Below, one piece after another: positions 7,162 to 13,671 of a stretch of DNA of 40,906 nucleotides. Below the pieces are notes generated by a model that was not told where the DNA came from, did no database searches, and was given only the letters and a program-made list of their open reading frames with translations. Within the stretch, counting starts at the first letter, position 1; each line of letters begins with the position of its first letter. Origin of the DNA: Butyrivibrio sp. INlla16 (GTDB lineage: Bacteria > Bacillota > Clostridia > Lachnospirales > Lachnospiraceae); NCBI RefSeq assembly GCF_900104155.1, contig NZ_FMYB01000040.1, positions 1-40,906 of the forward strand. The letters are read 5' to 3'. The position numbers were made by a program, and so were the translations under genes.

Positions 7162-7957
7162 TTGTAAGTGCCTCCTTGTTCACGTGTAGACCTGCAAAGG
7201 TCTTTTCAATTTTGCTGTCACGGACTTTATCTCCGTTTTCATTTTCAAATACTATATGCTTGCGCTTATCCTCCCACTTCACAGACCAGCCTTTCTCTGC
7301 CATTCCGGAAATGAATTCCTCTTTGCTGGCTGACTTTGGGATTACTTCCATAAGAGTAATTCCGCAGTCTGCCAAAAAGCTCTTTTTTGAGTCATTGGTA
7401 AGAAGCTTGTAAGTATTCTTGTTCCATGTGATGATCTCGCCTGACTCGATAGGAGTACCATCAAAGTGATGTCCTTTCTCAGCTACATGCAGTCCTCTTT
7501 CACGGCAAAGGTTGTTGGTAAATACCTTCTGCTGTTCCAAGTCTTTTTTAGACTGATGGAGCTTTCTGCCATCAATATAGGAAACGCTGTTGGTTACGAT
7601 ATGACAGTGAAGGTGGTCTCTGTCCTGATGAACTGCAATAAGGCTCTGGTGCCCTGAAAAGAATTCCTCCGTAAAAGCCCTTCCTATTTCAAGGACTTCA
7701 GCAGGAGTGACCTGTTCATCTTTGTGAAAACTGATGACGTTATGAGCACACATCCTTCCCGAATCCTTATCCCACAGTTTCTTTTCTTCCAACCAGGCCC
7801 TATACACCGCATCGTAGTTGACTGTAGGTTCAAGATAAGGCCCGATCACATCCAGATAGCCTTCCCTGACCTTTTCATCCTTTAGTACGTACTCTATGGT
7901 GTTCCTCAAGCCCCCGTGGCTTTTAGCGGGCTTACCGACTGCCTTATTAATCGCCAT
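6740..7957 (-). CDS. mobA: MOBP-like relaxase / mobilization nuclease
   Basis: The protein has 405 residues; the start at 7957 has AAAGGAGG 10 nt upstream. The relaxase domain fills about residues 1-260. A candidate catalytic tyrosine lies in NTIEYVLKDEK (Y23), and the metal-binding histidine motif is AVHQDRDHLHCHIV (H110, H115, H117, H119). It would nick one strand at oriT, stay linked to the 5' end and pilot the DNA through a helper conjugation channel. The last 140 residues are low complexity, rich in E, R and S (REVRFD, RDRERQLEEQRR), and lie exactly where a second protein is encoded in another frame, so selection there is shared. The gene overlaps mobC by 52 bp upstream. No conjugation channel genes are in the window, so the element is mobilizable rather than shown to be self-transmissible. 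Confidence 0.88.
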   Translation of the reverse strand: MAINKAVGKPAKSHGGLRNTIEYVLKDEKVREGYLDVIGPYLEPTVNYDAVYRAWLEEKKLWDKDSGRMCAHNVISFHKDEQVTPAEVLEIGRAFTEEFFSGHQSLIAVHQDRDHLHCHIVTNSVSYIDGRKLHQSKKDLEQQKVFTNNLCRERGLHVAEKGHHFDGTPIESGEIITWNKNTYKLLTNDSKKSFLADCGITLMEVIPKSASKEEFISGMAEKGWSVKWEDKRKHIVFENENGDKVRDSKIEKTFAGLHVNKEALTNEFERQKEIRLSDNRADEERESSAELIPADFERYYAEVESAIAGLGGGGSVEGNTGAESSAEAEGRNDRGPEESDTDRLVREVRFDICNSRSQSRDILRADRESAARDRERQLEEQRRTLDQERAAEARRRTHHHSGPSL

Positions 7958-8298
7958 CTGTTATCATCCTCCTTTCGAAATTCCAAAATCATATCAGCAA
8001 TCTCATCCATTTTTTCTACTGTTGGTAAGAGACCCTGACCATTTGCAACATGTGCCATCTGATTAATGTTGGTGGCTATTCCTCTTAGCTGCCTGTCCTG
8101 ATCAGCAAAATTCCTGCTGATATCCTTTATTACCTCTAACTCCTTGGCAGAGGCGATGTTTGAGTCACGGATTGCACTTATGATAAATGACTGCTGTGTC
8201 AATCCGGATTCTTTTATTTTTTCCTGTAATCCATCATATTCAAAATCATTCATGCGTATGGTGATTGCTTTATTTCTTCTGCGTTTAGCTTTTGACAT
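7906..8298 (-). CDS. mobC: MobC relaxosome accessory protein
   Basis: The protein has 130 residues from ATG at 8298. An ATG three codons upstream lies only 1 nt from the AAAGGAG site, so it is unlikely to be used. The basic N-terminus (KAKRRRNKAITIRMND) followed by a ribbon-helix-helix-like segment, and the conserved LRGIATNINQMAHVAN stretch, mark the MobC family, which binds oriT and helps open the strands for the relaxase. It overlaps the relaxase start by 52 bp, and the inverted-repeat region at 8308-8968 lies immediately upstream, the usual place for the oriT it would bind. Confidence 0.85.
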   Translation of the reverse strand: MSKAKRRRNKAITIRMNDFEYDGLQEKIKESGLTQQSFIISAIRDSNIASAKELEVIKDISRNFADQDRQLRGIATNINQMAHVANGQGLLPTVEKMDEIADMILEFRKEDDNRWRLIRQSVSPLKATGA

Positions 8299-8591
8299 GC
8301 TTATCATGCTCCTTTCATATATATTCGCTGGTTTCCAAAGGGAAGCGGATCCCTTTGGCGGAGTGCAGAGGCAGAGCCTCTAGACTATCGAACGTAGAAA
8401 AAGAAATTATCCGGGGGATGATTTCTTTTTCTGAAGTCCGGTAGTCGGCTCCGGTGTGCAGAGGTTGGATAAACCTTTGCTGGGGGTTCCAAGGGGGCAA
8501 AGCCCATCTGGCAAGTTTAGCGAAAGAGAGAATGCCGATAGGCGTTTTCGATGAAGCGGTGCAATGTGGCTTGCCACTTTGCGAAACTTGC

Positions 8592-8658
8592 CATATTTTT
8601 CCATCGCCGATACGGCATTTAAGTATGGGGCGGTGCGTCGGGGCGATGGGAAAATATG
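8592..8658. repeat. 17-bp inverted repeat, possible relaxosome binding site
   Basis: CATATTTTTCCATCGCC (8592-8608) pairs with GGCGATGGGAAAATATG (8642-8658) with one T/G mismatch, enclosing 33 bp. Arms of this length next to mobC are the hallmark of an oriT. It is the longest of the inverted repeats in the region. Confidence 0.7.
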
Positions 8659-8829
8659 TGGTCTTGCGATTTGCCCGGGAGGAGATACACGATGCCGGTA
8701 TGGAGAGCATGAATGTCAGTTCCGCCAGGAAGTGGTGTTCATGTTCTTCATACTGGCAAACGAAGAAGGAGCAAACAGTCTGGTGGACTATTTGCCCCTT
8801 CGCAGTGGTCTTGTATCTACGGCTCGGGA

Positions 8830-8868
8830 AGAAATGATATGGGTGCGAACAGCGCCTATATCATTTCT
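8830..8868. repeat. 11-bp perfect inverted repeat
   Basis: AGAAATGATAT (8830-8840) pairs exactly with ATATCATTTCT (8858-8868), with a 17-bp loop that itself contains a short GGTGC/GCGCC pairing. It could be a second DNA-binding site in the transfer or partition region. Confidence 0.6.
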
Positions 8869-8912
8869 GGTAAATCGCCTCGCGTCAGCGAGCAATCTCA
8901 GTTTTCGCTCCC

Positions 8913-8933
8913 ATGGCATCATTTTGATGCCAT
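8913..8933. repeat. 9-bp hairpin with a second nested hairpin beside it
   Basis: ATGGCATCA and TGATGCCAT flank a 3-nt loop. Immediately to the right, ATGAATTTT (about 8934-8943) and AAAATTCAT (about 8972-8980) enclose GTGGC/GCCAC, so the end of the minus-strand partition operon folds into two adjacent stems. They probably end that transcript, although U tracts are short. Confidence 0.5.
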
Positions 8934-8968
8934 ATGAATTTTTGTGGTGGCTCCAAAGTGATGCCACG

Positions 8969-9328
8969 TTAAAATTCATCAAGAAAACTGAGGGCTTCTT
9001 TGCTGACAGCCCTATATTCATATGTCTGTGGTTCATCCTTGGCTATTGTGGTCGAATTCACATTACTTTCGGTTACAGGCATTTCTTTATCCTGTATTTG
9101 AACTGCACCTATTTTATTTACAACCAAATCTGCGATTCTTTCTGCCACAGTGTTCAATGAAGAACCTTCCGTGGACTCAGTATTTAATGCACCCTTACAT
9201 ATAAGTCTGAGAGCCACTGCATTCTTGGATGTGTTTTCTTCTTCAGAAATCCTTTGGAGTAATTCCCAGGCTTCTTTATCCTGGGGGTTATCCATACGAA
9301 ATCTGAGGCTCAATCTCTTTTCTGACAT
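8969..9328 (-). CDS. Small ParR-like partition partner
   Basis: The protein has 119 residues, with the ribosome site GGAGGTG upstream of ATG 9328. The N-terminal 45 residues (KRLSLRFRMDNPQDKEAWELLQ...TSKNAVALRLICKG) have the strand-helix-helix pattern of ribbon-helix-helix proteins. A polar linker follows, and the last residues, ALSFLDEF, form a short amphipathic tail like the segment by which ParR proteins hold ParM filaments. It starts 23 bp after the ParM-like gene in the same operon, the standard ParM-ParR order. The family assignment comes from layout and pattern rather than strong sequence identity. Confidence 0.65.
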   Translation of the reverse strand: MSEKRLSLRFRMDNPQDKEAWELLQRISEEENTSKNAVALRLICKGALNTESTEGSSLNTVAERIADLVVNKIGAVQIQDKEMPVTESNVNSTTIAKDEPQTYEYRAVSKEALSFLDEF

Positions 9329-9351
9329 ACAGTCACCTCCGGGAAAAGAGC

Positions 9352-10281
9352 TTAAGCTCCCTTCCTAAGCTGGTGCTGTGCGTTATAGAGTTCCTCGTAG
9401 CCCTTGGCTGTAGCACAGATATCTTCAACGATCTCTACGCTTGAAGCATCATATTTTCCGAAGTTCCTTATAAGGCACCCACCGCCTCCGATGATATGGA
9501 GCTTAACAAGTTCCGGATCATACTCATATTCGCTGAGCTTATCGAAGATCATCTCGGTATATCTGACCGCCTCGCGCCTCATCACATTCTGGATTCTCTC
9601 GGATACATCAGCAGTACCGTAAATGAGGAAATCTTCAATAACGCTTTCATCAGGAACCTTTCCGCATTCTGCCTGAACTTCATTCATGATTCTTTTAACA
9701 CACTCATGAACACCGATCTTGTCGGTAAACTTCTTGTCGGAAAGAGGGCGGCCATTTGTGATCACAAGTGTGTTCATGGTGCCGTTTCCAATATCTGCCA
9801 GCATGTGAACTCCCTTATAGTCCTGCAGAGAAGCCGCAACAGCAGCATATCCCTGAGGATATATCGCTACATCGCAGATTCTGATGTGATAATACCTGCC
9901 ACAGAATCTGTAGCTGACTTCCTTTCTTCTCATGAGGTAGTCCCTGAAGGAATCCTTCTGCTTGGACATCCAGTGTAGCGGAAGTCCTACAGCAAGGATC
10001 ACATCAGCTGATCTTAAGCCTCTAAGCTCAAGTTCTTTCGCCACAGCAGCAAGGGTTAAGATGTAGTAGTCATTATCTCCATCCTTATTAGCAATGAAAA
10101 CCTTATGGTTCTCACCGATGACATAATACATGCCGTCAAGCTGCAATACGTTGGTCGCTATTGCAGGCTCTTCGCCATATGCCTTAACTCCGCTCTTGAA
10201 GACCTCGTTTCTGGTCTTCATGTTTCCATAACCGTGATCAATTCCGATCACTAACTTTCCATCAAAAAACAAATCTTTCAT
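9352..10281 (-). CDS. parM: ParM/StbA-type actin-like plasmid segregation ATPase
   Basis: The protein has 309 residues, a normal length for ParM. The actin-fold nucleotide motifs are visible: phosphate-1 loop VIGIDHGYGNMKT (about 11-23), phosphate-2 loop MLADIGNGTMNTLV (about 160-175), and adenosine motif IIGGGGCLIRNF near residue 260. ParM polymerises with ATP and pushes replicated plasmid copies apart. It lies between the replication gene (36 bp upstream) and the ParR-like gene (23 bp downstream). A filament partition system is useful only to a DNA molecule that replicates on its own, so the element must exist as a plasmid at some stage. The centromere was not identified; it may lie in the repeats at 8308-8968 or upstream of the replication gene. 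Confidence 0.88.
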   Translation of the reverse strand: MKDLFFDGKLVIGIDHGYGNMKTRNEVFKSGVKAYGEEPAIATNVLQLDGMYYVIGENHKVFIANKDGDNDYYILTLAAVAKELELRGLRSADVILAVGLPLHWMSKQKDSFRDYLMRRKEVSYRFCGRYYHIRICDVAIYPQGYAAVAASLQDYKGVHMLADIGNGTMNTLVITNGRPLSDKKFTDKIGVHECVKRIMNEVQAECGKVPDESVIEDFLIYGTADVSERIQNVMRREAVRYTEMIFDKLSEYEYDPELVKLHIIGGGGCLIRNFGKYDASSVEIVEDICATAKGYEELYNAQHQLRKGA

Positions 10282-10317
10282 ACCTTAAATTCCTCCATTC
10301 TCTCGAATAATTGTTCA

Positions 10318-11088
10318 TCAGTTGCACAGAAGCTGTCTTTCCAGCTCCTCAAAGTCATAGTCATTTCTCTGCTCGAAGTTGCAAAATGCATTCTTCCTTG
10401 GCGGCGCACCAGGCATTGTAGCCGGGCGGGCCTGCCTTTCCTTACACCAGGCCTTTATAGTCTCGTAGTTAAGGCATCCCCTATAGCCGCGATCCTTGAT
10501 ACGCTGTATCTGGTAGTCAACACTTCCCTTGCCAAACTCCGAAACCAGATCTTCATATTCGCTGTCCGTGAGTGTGTCCTCCTCACTACACACTTCTTTA
10601 GTAATAGATTTATAGTTATTAGATATATTATTAATATATTGTGGCGGATTCTCCGGACACGGTTTTTCCGCATGCGGATTTACCGCATCCGGTTTTTCAG
10701 GACACGGTGAAGAGTCAGGTTTTATCGAGAATTCCTTAATAACCTTTCTCTTGGGATCAGTAGGATCTGTTGGCTGTGTTGGCTCTGTCGGAATGACAGG
10801 TGTCTCATGGACTTCAAGGATTGTAGAATCAAACTTTCCTCCGCCGTCCCTACTTTGTTCCCTGGTGATATAGCCTTTATCTATGAGACTGTTCAGCGTC
10901 TTAGATACCTTATCTTTTCCATCCGGAAGGATCTGACACAGGCCTTTGATGGTAAGCTGCCAGCTATCCGGTAAGGAAAGAAGAGTCAGAAGCATACCAC
11001 GTTCTGTAAGCGATAAGCTTCTGTCTCTCATAATATTCTGAGAAACCAATGTGTAGTTTCCCTGAGTTTTGTTCTTTAGTACTGCCAT
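10318..11088 (-). CDS. Replication initiator-like HTH / DnaD-like protein
   Basis: The protein has 256 residues; ATG at 11088 has GGGGAGGAG upstream. Residues 1-95 form a winged helix (NIMRDRSLSLTERGMLLTLLSLPDSW...VSKTLNSLIDKGYITREQ) as in plasmid and phage replication initiators. A proline-rich linker of about 60 residues (EPTQPTDPTDPKRK) leads to a C-terminal segment, YEDLVSEFGKGSVDYQIQRI...GYRGCLNYETIKAWCKERQ, then NAFCNFEQRNDYDFEELE. This C-terminal half resembles DnaD-like replisome loaders, and the NFEQR-Y-DFEELE ending recurs in phage and ICE replication proteins. It heads the rep-parM-parR operon. An attenuator and direct repeats lie upstream. Confidence 0.75.
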   Translation of the reverse strand: MAVLKNKTQGNYTLVSQNIMRDRSLSLTERGMLLTLLSLPDSWQLTIKGLCQILPDGKDKVSKTLNSLIDKGYITREQSRDGGGKFDSTILEVHETPVIPTEPTQPTDPTDPKRKVIKEFSIKPDSSPCPEKPDAVNPHAEKPCPENPPQYINNISNNYKSITKEVCSEEDTLTDSEYEDLVSEFGKGSVDYQIQRIKDRGYRGCLNYETIKAWCKERQARPATMPGAPPRKNAFCNFEQRNDYDFEELERQLLCN

Positions 11089-11117
11089 TAAACTTTTTCT
11101 CCTCCCCTTTACAGGTA

Positions 11118-11166
11118 CAAAAAAAGCTCTCTGAGAATCTCCTGGATAGGATTCTCAAAAAGCTTT
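11118..11166 (-). terminator. Attenuator-like terminator in the rep leader
   Basis: TGAGAATC (11132-11139) pairs with GATTCTCA (11150-11157), and AAAGCT (11123-11128) with AGCTTT (11161-11166). Read on the minus strand the stem is followed by seven T residues (11119-11125). It lies about 30 nt before the rep start codon, between any promoter and the gene, so it must be read through for rep to be made. Plasmids of the pT181 and pIP501 type control copy number with such an attenuator and an antisense RNA. Confidence 0.65.
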
Positions 11167-11168
11167 CT

Positions 11169-11217
11169 GTTCTAACTTTTGTTCTAACTTTTTTGCTTTA
11201 TTCTGTTTTTATTCTGT
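11169..11217. repeat. Paired short direct repeats upstream of rep
   Basis: GTTCTAACTTTT occurs twice in tandem (11169-11180 and 11181-11192), and TTTATTCTGT occurs twice with an 11-bp period (11197-11206 and 11208-11217). Repeats spaced by about one helical turn suit a binding site for the initiator, as iterons or an operator, or the ParR centromere. Confidence 0.55.
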
Positions 11218-11314
11218 GTTACCTCATGTTATACTGTATATGCAATCCTATAGAAATGCAGGAAATAAGCGGCTTTGTAACAAAACGGTATAAGATAAAA
11301 AGTCCGTAACGATA

Positions 11315-11359
11315 TTCGGGACGCAGAGGCCGCAGGTTCAAATCCTGTCATTCCGACTA
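11315..11359 (+). other. Right attachment site: 3' half of tRNA-Pro(CGG)
   Basis: The 45 bp fold as the 3' half of a proline tRNA. Anticodon loop TTCGGGA (anticodon CGG at 11317-11319), stem strand CGCAG, variable loop AGGCC, T stem GCAGG/CCTGT around TTCAAAT, acceptor strand CATTCCG, discriminator A, then CTA where CCA is usual. The matching 5' anticodon strand CTGCG is missing; the sequence before the loop (AACGATA) is unrelated. The break at the anticodon loop is a classic crossover point of tyrosine-recombinase elements. The intact copy of the tRNA, and probably the integrase, should lie left of position 1. Confidence 0.82.
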
Positions 11360-11363
11360 AAGT

Positions 11364-11399
11364 TTAAGGACTTGAAGAGATTCAAGTCCTTAATTTTTT
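11364..11399 (+). terminator. tRNA-Pro terminator, overlapping a convergent gene end
   Basis: A perfect 13-bp stem, TTAAGGACTTGAA / TTCAAGTCCTTAA, with loop GAGA, is followed by TTTTTT (11394-11399). It follows the tRNA half by 4 bp and was presumably the terminator of the intact tRNA gene. The stop codon of the minus-strand gene at 11382 lies inside the stem, so it serves both strands. Confidence 0.88.
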
Positions 11400-11939
11400 G
11401 CTTTCGGTATTATCCTGCTCTCTTTTATCCATAAGAAATCCGATAACCGTGCCTATTACAACTCCTGAAATTGTTCCCATCCACAAGTTTGACAGAGTTA
11501 TTCCGATAATAAACCCGGCTATCATTCCAATCATGACATATAAACCTGTCCAGGAAGTCTTCTGCTTTTTCATGGAGTAATAATCATTTCCGTCCTTAAA
11601 TTCCCGAAGGACGTAGCCTGCTTTTTCGAGCCCTCGGACAAGGTTCTCGTTCTCATGTCTGCAGACAGTGCAGATTTCCTTAACCTTCTCGGATTTAAAT
11701 ACAAAGCTGGCCACTGCATAAAATATCTCCGAAATATGTCCCCCTTTATAGGTCTCATCAAATGAAACACTAAAATGGATCTCCCCATGGACGTTGGTAT
11801 TCTCAAAGCTAAGGCTGCCTATCTTCTTTTTCTCTCCACTCTTTAGGCATACATCCCACTCTTCATCCCAAAGATTCTCCATATTTTGTGGCTGTATTAT
11901 AAAATGCCCGGTATCAAGCGGTAAAACATTCTCTTTCAT
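11382..11939 (-). CDS. GNAT-like protein with C-terminal membrane helices
   Basis: The protein has 185 residues from ATG 11939; an ATG two codons upstream lies only 2 nt from its GAGG site. Residues 1-125 have a GNAT-like order of strands and helices: WDVCLKSGEKKKIGSLSFEN, then EIHFSVSFDETYKGGHISEIFYAVASFVF, then ENLVRGLEKAGYVLREFKDG. The last two segments match GNAT motif B, but the acetyl-CoA loop is weak. Residues 130-175 are two hydrophobic helices (LYVMIGMIAGFIIGITL, GTISGVVIGTVIGFLMD). It is translated 10 bp after dtd. Its 3' end lies within the tRNA terminator, so it is the first host gene beyond the element. Function unknown. Confidence 0.6.
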   Translation of the reverse strand: MKENVLPLDTGHFIIQPQNMENLWDEEWDVCLKSGEKKKIGSLSFENTNVHGEIHFSVSFDETYKGGHISEIFYAVASFVFKSEKVKEICTVCRHENENLVRGLEKAGYVLREFKDGNDYYSMKKQKTSWTGLYVMIGMIAGFIIGITLSNLWMGTISGVVIGTVIGFLMDKREQDNTESKKLRT

Positions 11940-11955
11940 ATCCATATCCTCGTTT

Positions 11956-12396
11956 CTATTTATCTATATCCAGCACAATAGTCACCGGCCCGTCATTTAC
12001 CGATTCAACCTTCATATCTGCCCCAAATTCGCCTGTTTGTACGTTAAAGCCCCTGTCCCTGCACTCGGAAACCACAAGCTCATATAAAGGCTCTGAGACC
12101 TCCGGTCTTGCAGCGTCCGTAAAGCCCGGTCTTCTTGAACTGCAGTCCGCATATAAAGTAAATTGACTTACTATCAAAAGTTCAGCCCCCGCATCTTTGG
12201 GGTTAATATTCATTTTACCATTCTCATCCTCAAAAATCCTGAGTCCACAGATTTTATCGGCAATCTTTTTTGCTTCTTGCTCTGTATCACCCACCTTGAC
12301 TCCCAGAAGAACCAAAAAGCCCTTTCCTATCTCTGAAACCTTCTTACCATCTATTGTAACTGAAGCAGATAATACCCTTGTTAAAACCGCTCGCAT
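11956..12396 (-). CDS. dtd: D-aminoacyl-tRNA deacylase
   Basis: The protein has 146 residues, the standard length of DTD. Both signature motifs are intact: SQFTLY at 77-82 and NDGPVT at 134-139, which form the active-site cross-subunit pocket. It hydrolyses D-amino acids, and glycine, wrongly attached to tRNA. The N-terminus MRAVLTRVLSASVTIDG is typical, and GGGAGG lies 5 nt before the start. The GNAT-like membrane gene follows by 10 bp. Confidence 0.97.
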   Translation of the reverse strand: MRAVLTRVLSASVTIDGKKVSEIGKGFLVLLGVKVGDTEQEAKKIADKICGLRIFEDENGKMNINPKDAGAELLIVSQFTLYADCSSRRPGFTDAARPEVSEPLYELVVSECRDRGFNVQTGEFGADMKVESVNDGPVTIVLDIDK

Positions 12397-12469
12397 TTCA
12401 TCCTCCCATTCATAAAGCCTTACGGCAGTATCAACCTTTATTTTACAGGAAAATCAAAGATTTTTGCAG

Positions 12470-12503
12470 AAAAAAATACCTTCCCAGAATATTAGGGAAG
12501 GTA
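12470..12503 (-). terminator. Terminator of the GH5 gene
   Basis: The 9-bp stem TACCTTCCC (12477-12485) / GGGAAGGTA (12495-12503) is followed on the minus strand by a run of seven T residues. It lies 25 bp past the GH5 stop codon. Confidence 0.88.
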
Positions 12504-12527
12504 TCTATAGTCTCGTAATATGAAATA

Positions 12528-13556
12528 TTACATCATCTTAAGCACTTCATCTCTCACACCGTCCATACGGGCATCAGAGAGACCAAAATCCATCTCTTTG
12601 TAGCTCCATGCAGCACGTCCGATATTGTACTTGTTAAAGCAGGTTCCAATTGCTGTATACCACTTTAATGCATCCTCGGGAGTAGCTCTCTCGATAACAC
12701 CGTACTCACCGCAATAAAGTGCAACGTTTCTCTCCTCGGCTACTCTTACAGCCTCCTGCATATACTGCTCAAAGTACTCGATTCCAAGCTTCTTATCGGG
12801 ATCATCAACTTTGATTTCCTCAGGTCTGTTTCCAAGCTGAGCAAAAGCATTCTCATCATACTGACGATATGTGGAATCAAAAGCCATACGGAAGTTCGGA
12901 TCCATAGTCTCAATCCACGGTGCTCCCTGATGTGTGAAGATCAAAGGCTCATAGCAGTGGAAATTGTAAACCACGTTCTCATCATAAGGATCACAGATGT
13001 CCTTGAGTGCAACAATACTGTTGTTGTAATAACCGCCAAGAAGAATCTTGATTGTCGGAGCATAAACTCTGATTCTCTTGATGCACTCGGTTGAAATGCG
13101 ATTCCAGGTCTCACCGTACTCAGGCTTTGTTACCTCATTTAAAAGCTCAAAGGCAAGTCTGTCTTCATATTTTCCGAAACGCTGAGCAAACTGCTCCCAA
13201 AGCTTATAGAAGCGCTCCTGGAATTTCTCATTTTCAAAGAATCCCGCTTCCTGCTCGCCGCTGTCAAAGCTGTAGCCATAAGTCTTATGAAGATCAAGAA
13301 CTGTATTAAGACCATATTTTCCGGTCCAGTCAAGAGCCTTCTGGATATATGCGAAGCCTTCCTCTTTATAAGTTCCGTCCTTCTCCTCTACAAGATCGTA
13401 GTCTACAGGAATTCTTATATGATCAAGACCCCAGCTCTTTATCTTCTCGATATCGCTCTCTGTAATAAAATTGTCGTAACGCTCTTTGGTATGATCGCAC
13501 TGTGACAGCCATCCACCAAGGTTTATTCCATGTGAAAATCCCGGGAATTGTTTCAT
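12528..13556 (-). CDS. Cytoplasmic glycoside hydrolase family 5
   Basis: The protein has 342 residues as a single TIM-barrel domain with no signal peptide, cell-wall anchor or carbohydrate-binding module. GH5 landmarks: GINLGGWLSQ (10-19), HIRIPVDYD (46-54), the acid/base glutamate in ELLNEVTKP (E141), FHCYEP (H199 region) and the nucleophile in LYCGEYGV (E284). Secreted cellulases are the familiar members, but intracellular GH5 enzymes that trim imported beta-gluco- or manno-oligosaccharides are common in rumen Lachnospiraceae, and the missing signal fits that role. AAGGAG lies 8 nt before ATG 13556. A promoter (13629-13658) and a terminator make it a single-gene unit beside a PTS-IIC-like permease. 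Confidence 0.92.
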   Translation of the reverse strand: MKQFPGFSHGINLGGWLSQCDHTKERYDNFITESDIEKIKSWGLDHIRIPVDYDLVEEKDGTYKEEGFAYIQKALDWTGKYGLNTVLDLHKTYGYSFDSGEQEAGFFENEKFQERFYKLWEQFAQRFGKYEDRLAFELLNEVTKPEYGETWNRISTECIKRIRVYAPTIKILLGGYYNNSIVALKDICDPYDENVVYNFHCYEPLIFTHQGAPWIETMDPNFRMAFDSTYRQYDENAFAQLGNRPEEIKVDDPDKKLGIEYFEQYMQEAVRVAEERNVALYCGEYGVIERATPEDALKWYTAIGTCFNKYNIGRAAWSYKEMDFGLSDARMDGVRDEVLKMM

Positions 13557-13628
13557 TTCATTCTCTCCTTAAATTTTATTTGAAATAGAAATCTACAGGT
13601 GACTATTTTATTACTGCATATATCTTAT

Positions 13629-13658
13629 TTTATACTAAAACCATATTATTTTTATCAA
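13629..13658 (-). promoter_or_regulatory. Promoter of the GH5 gene
   Basis: The minus strand reads TTGATA (13653-13658), 18 bp, TATAAA (13629-13634). It lies 73 bp before the GH5 start, in the 115-bp gap after the permease gene. Confidence 0.6.
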
Positions 13659-13671
13659 AATCATGGCCTTA

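Larger units (their letters stand above)
8299..8968. other. Non-coding, inverted-repeat-rich region: candidate oriT
   Basis: These 670 bp have no convincing gene but an exceptional density of inverted repeats: CCAAAGGG/CCCTTTGG (8336-8357), AGAGGC/GCCTCT, a 12-bp AGAAAAAGAAAT/ATTTCTTTTTCT pair (8396-8432), a 17-bp near-perfect pair (8592-8658), an 11-bp pair (8830-8868) and a 9-bp hairpin (8913-8933). AATGCCG (about 8531) and CGGCATT (about 8613) also pair. The position just upstream of mobC and the relaxase is where oriT lies in MOBP plasmids. I could not identify the nic site by eye. Part of the stretch may also serve partition or replication. Confidence 0.6.

Noticed and set aside
8315..9160. 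Several open frames on both strands in the repeat region
   Set aside because: Their translations follow the inverted repeats, start without ribosome sites and differ in composition from real neighbours; the repeats explain the sequence better.
10790..10800. CGGAATGACAGG, resembling the 5' end of the tRNA-Pro acceptor
   Set aside because: It lies within the rep coding sequence and is not followed by a D arm; a chance match.
11165..11220. CRISPR-like short repeats upstream of rep
   Set aside because: Repeats are only 10-12 bp, two copies each, without spacers of constant length and without cas genes; an initiator-binding site fits better.
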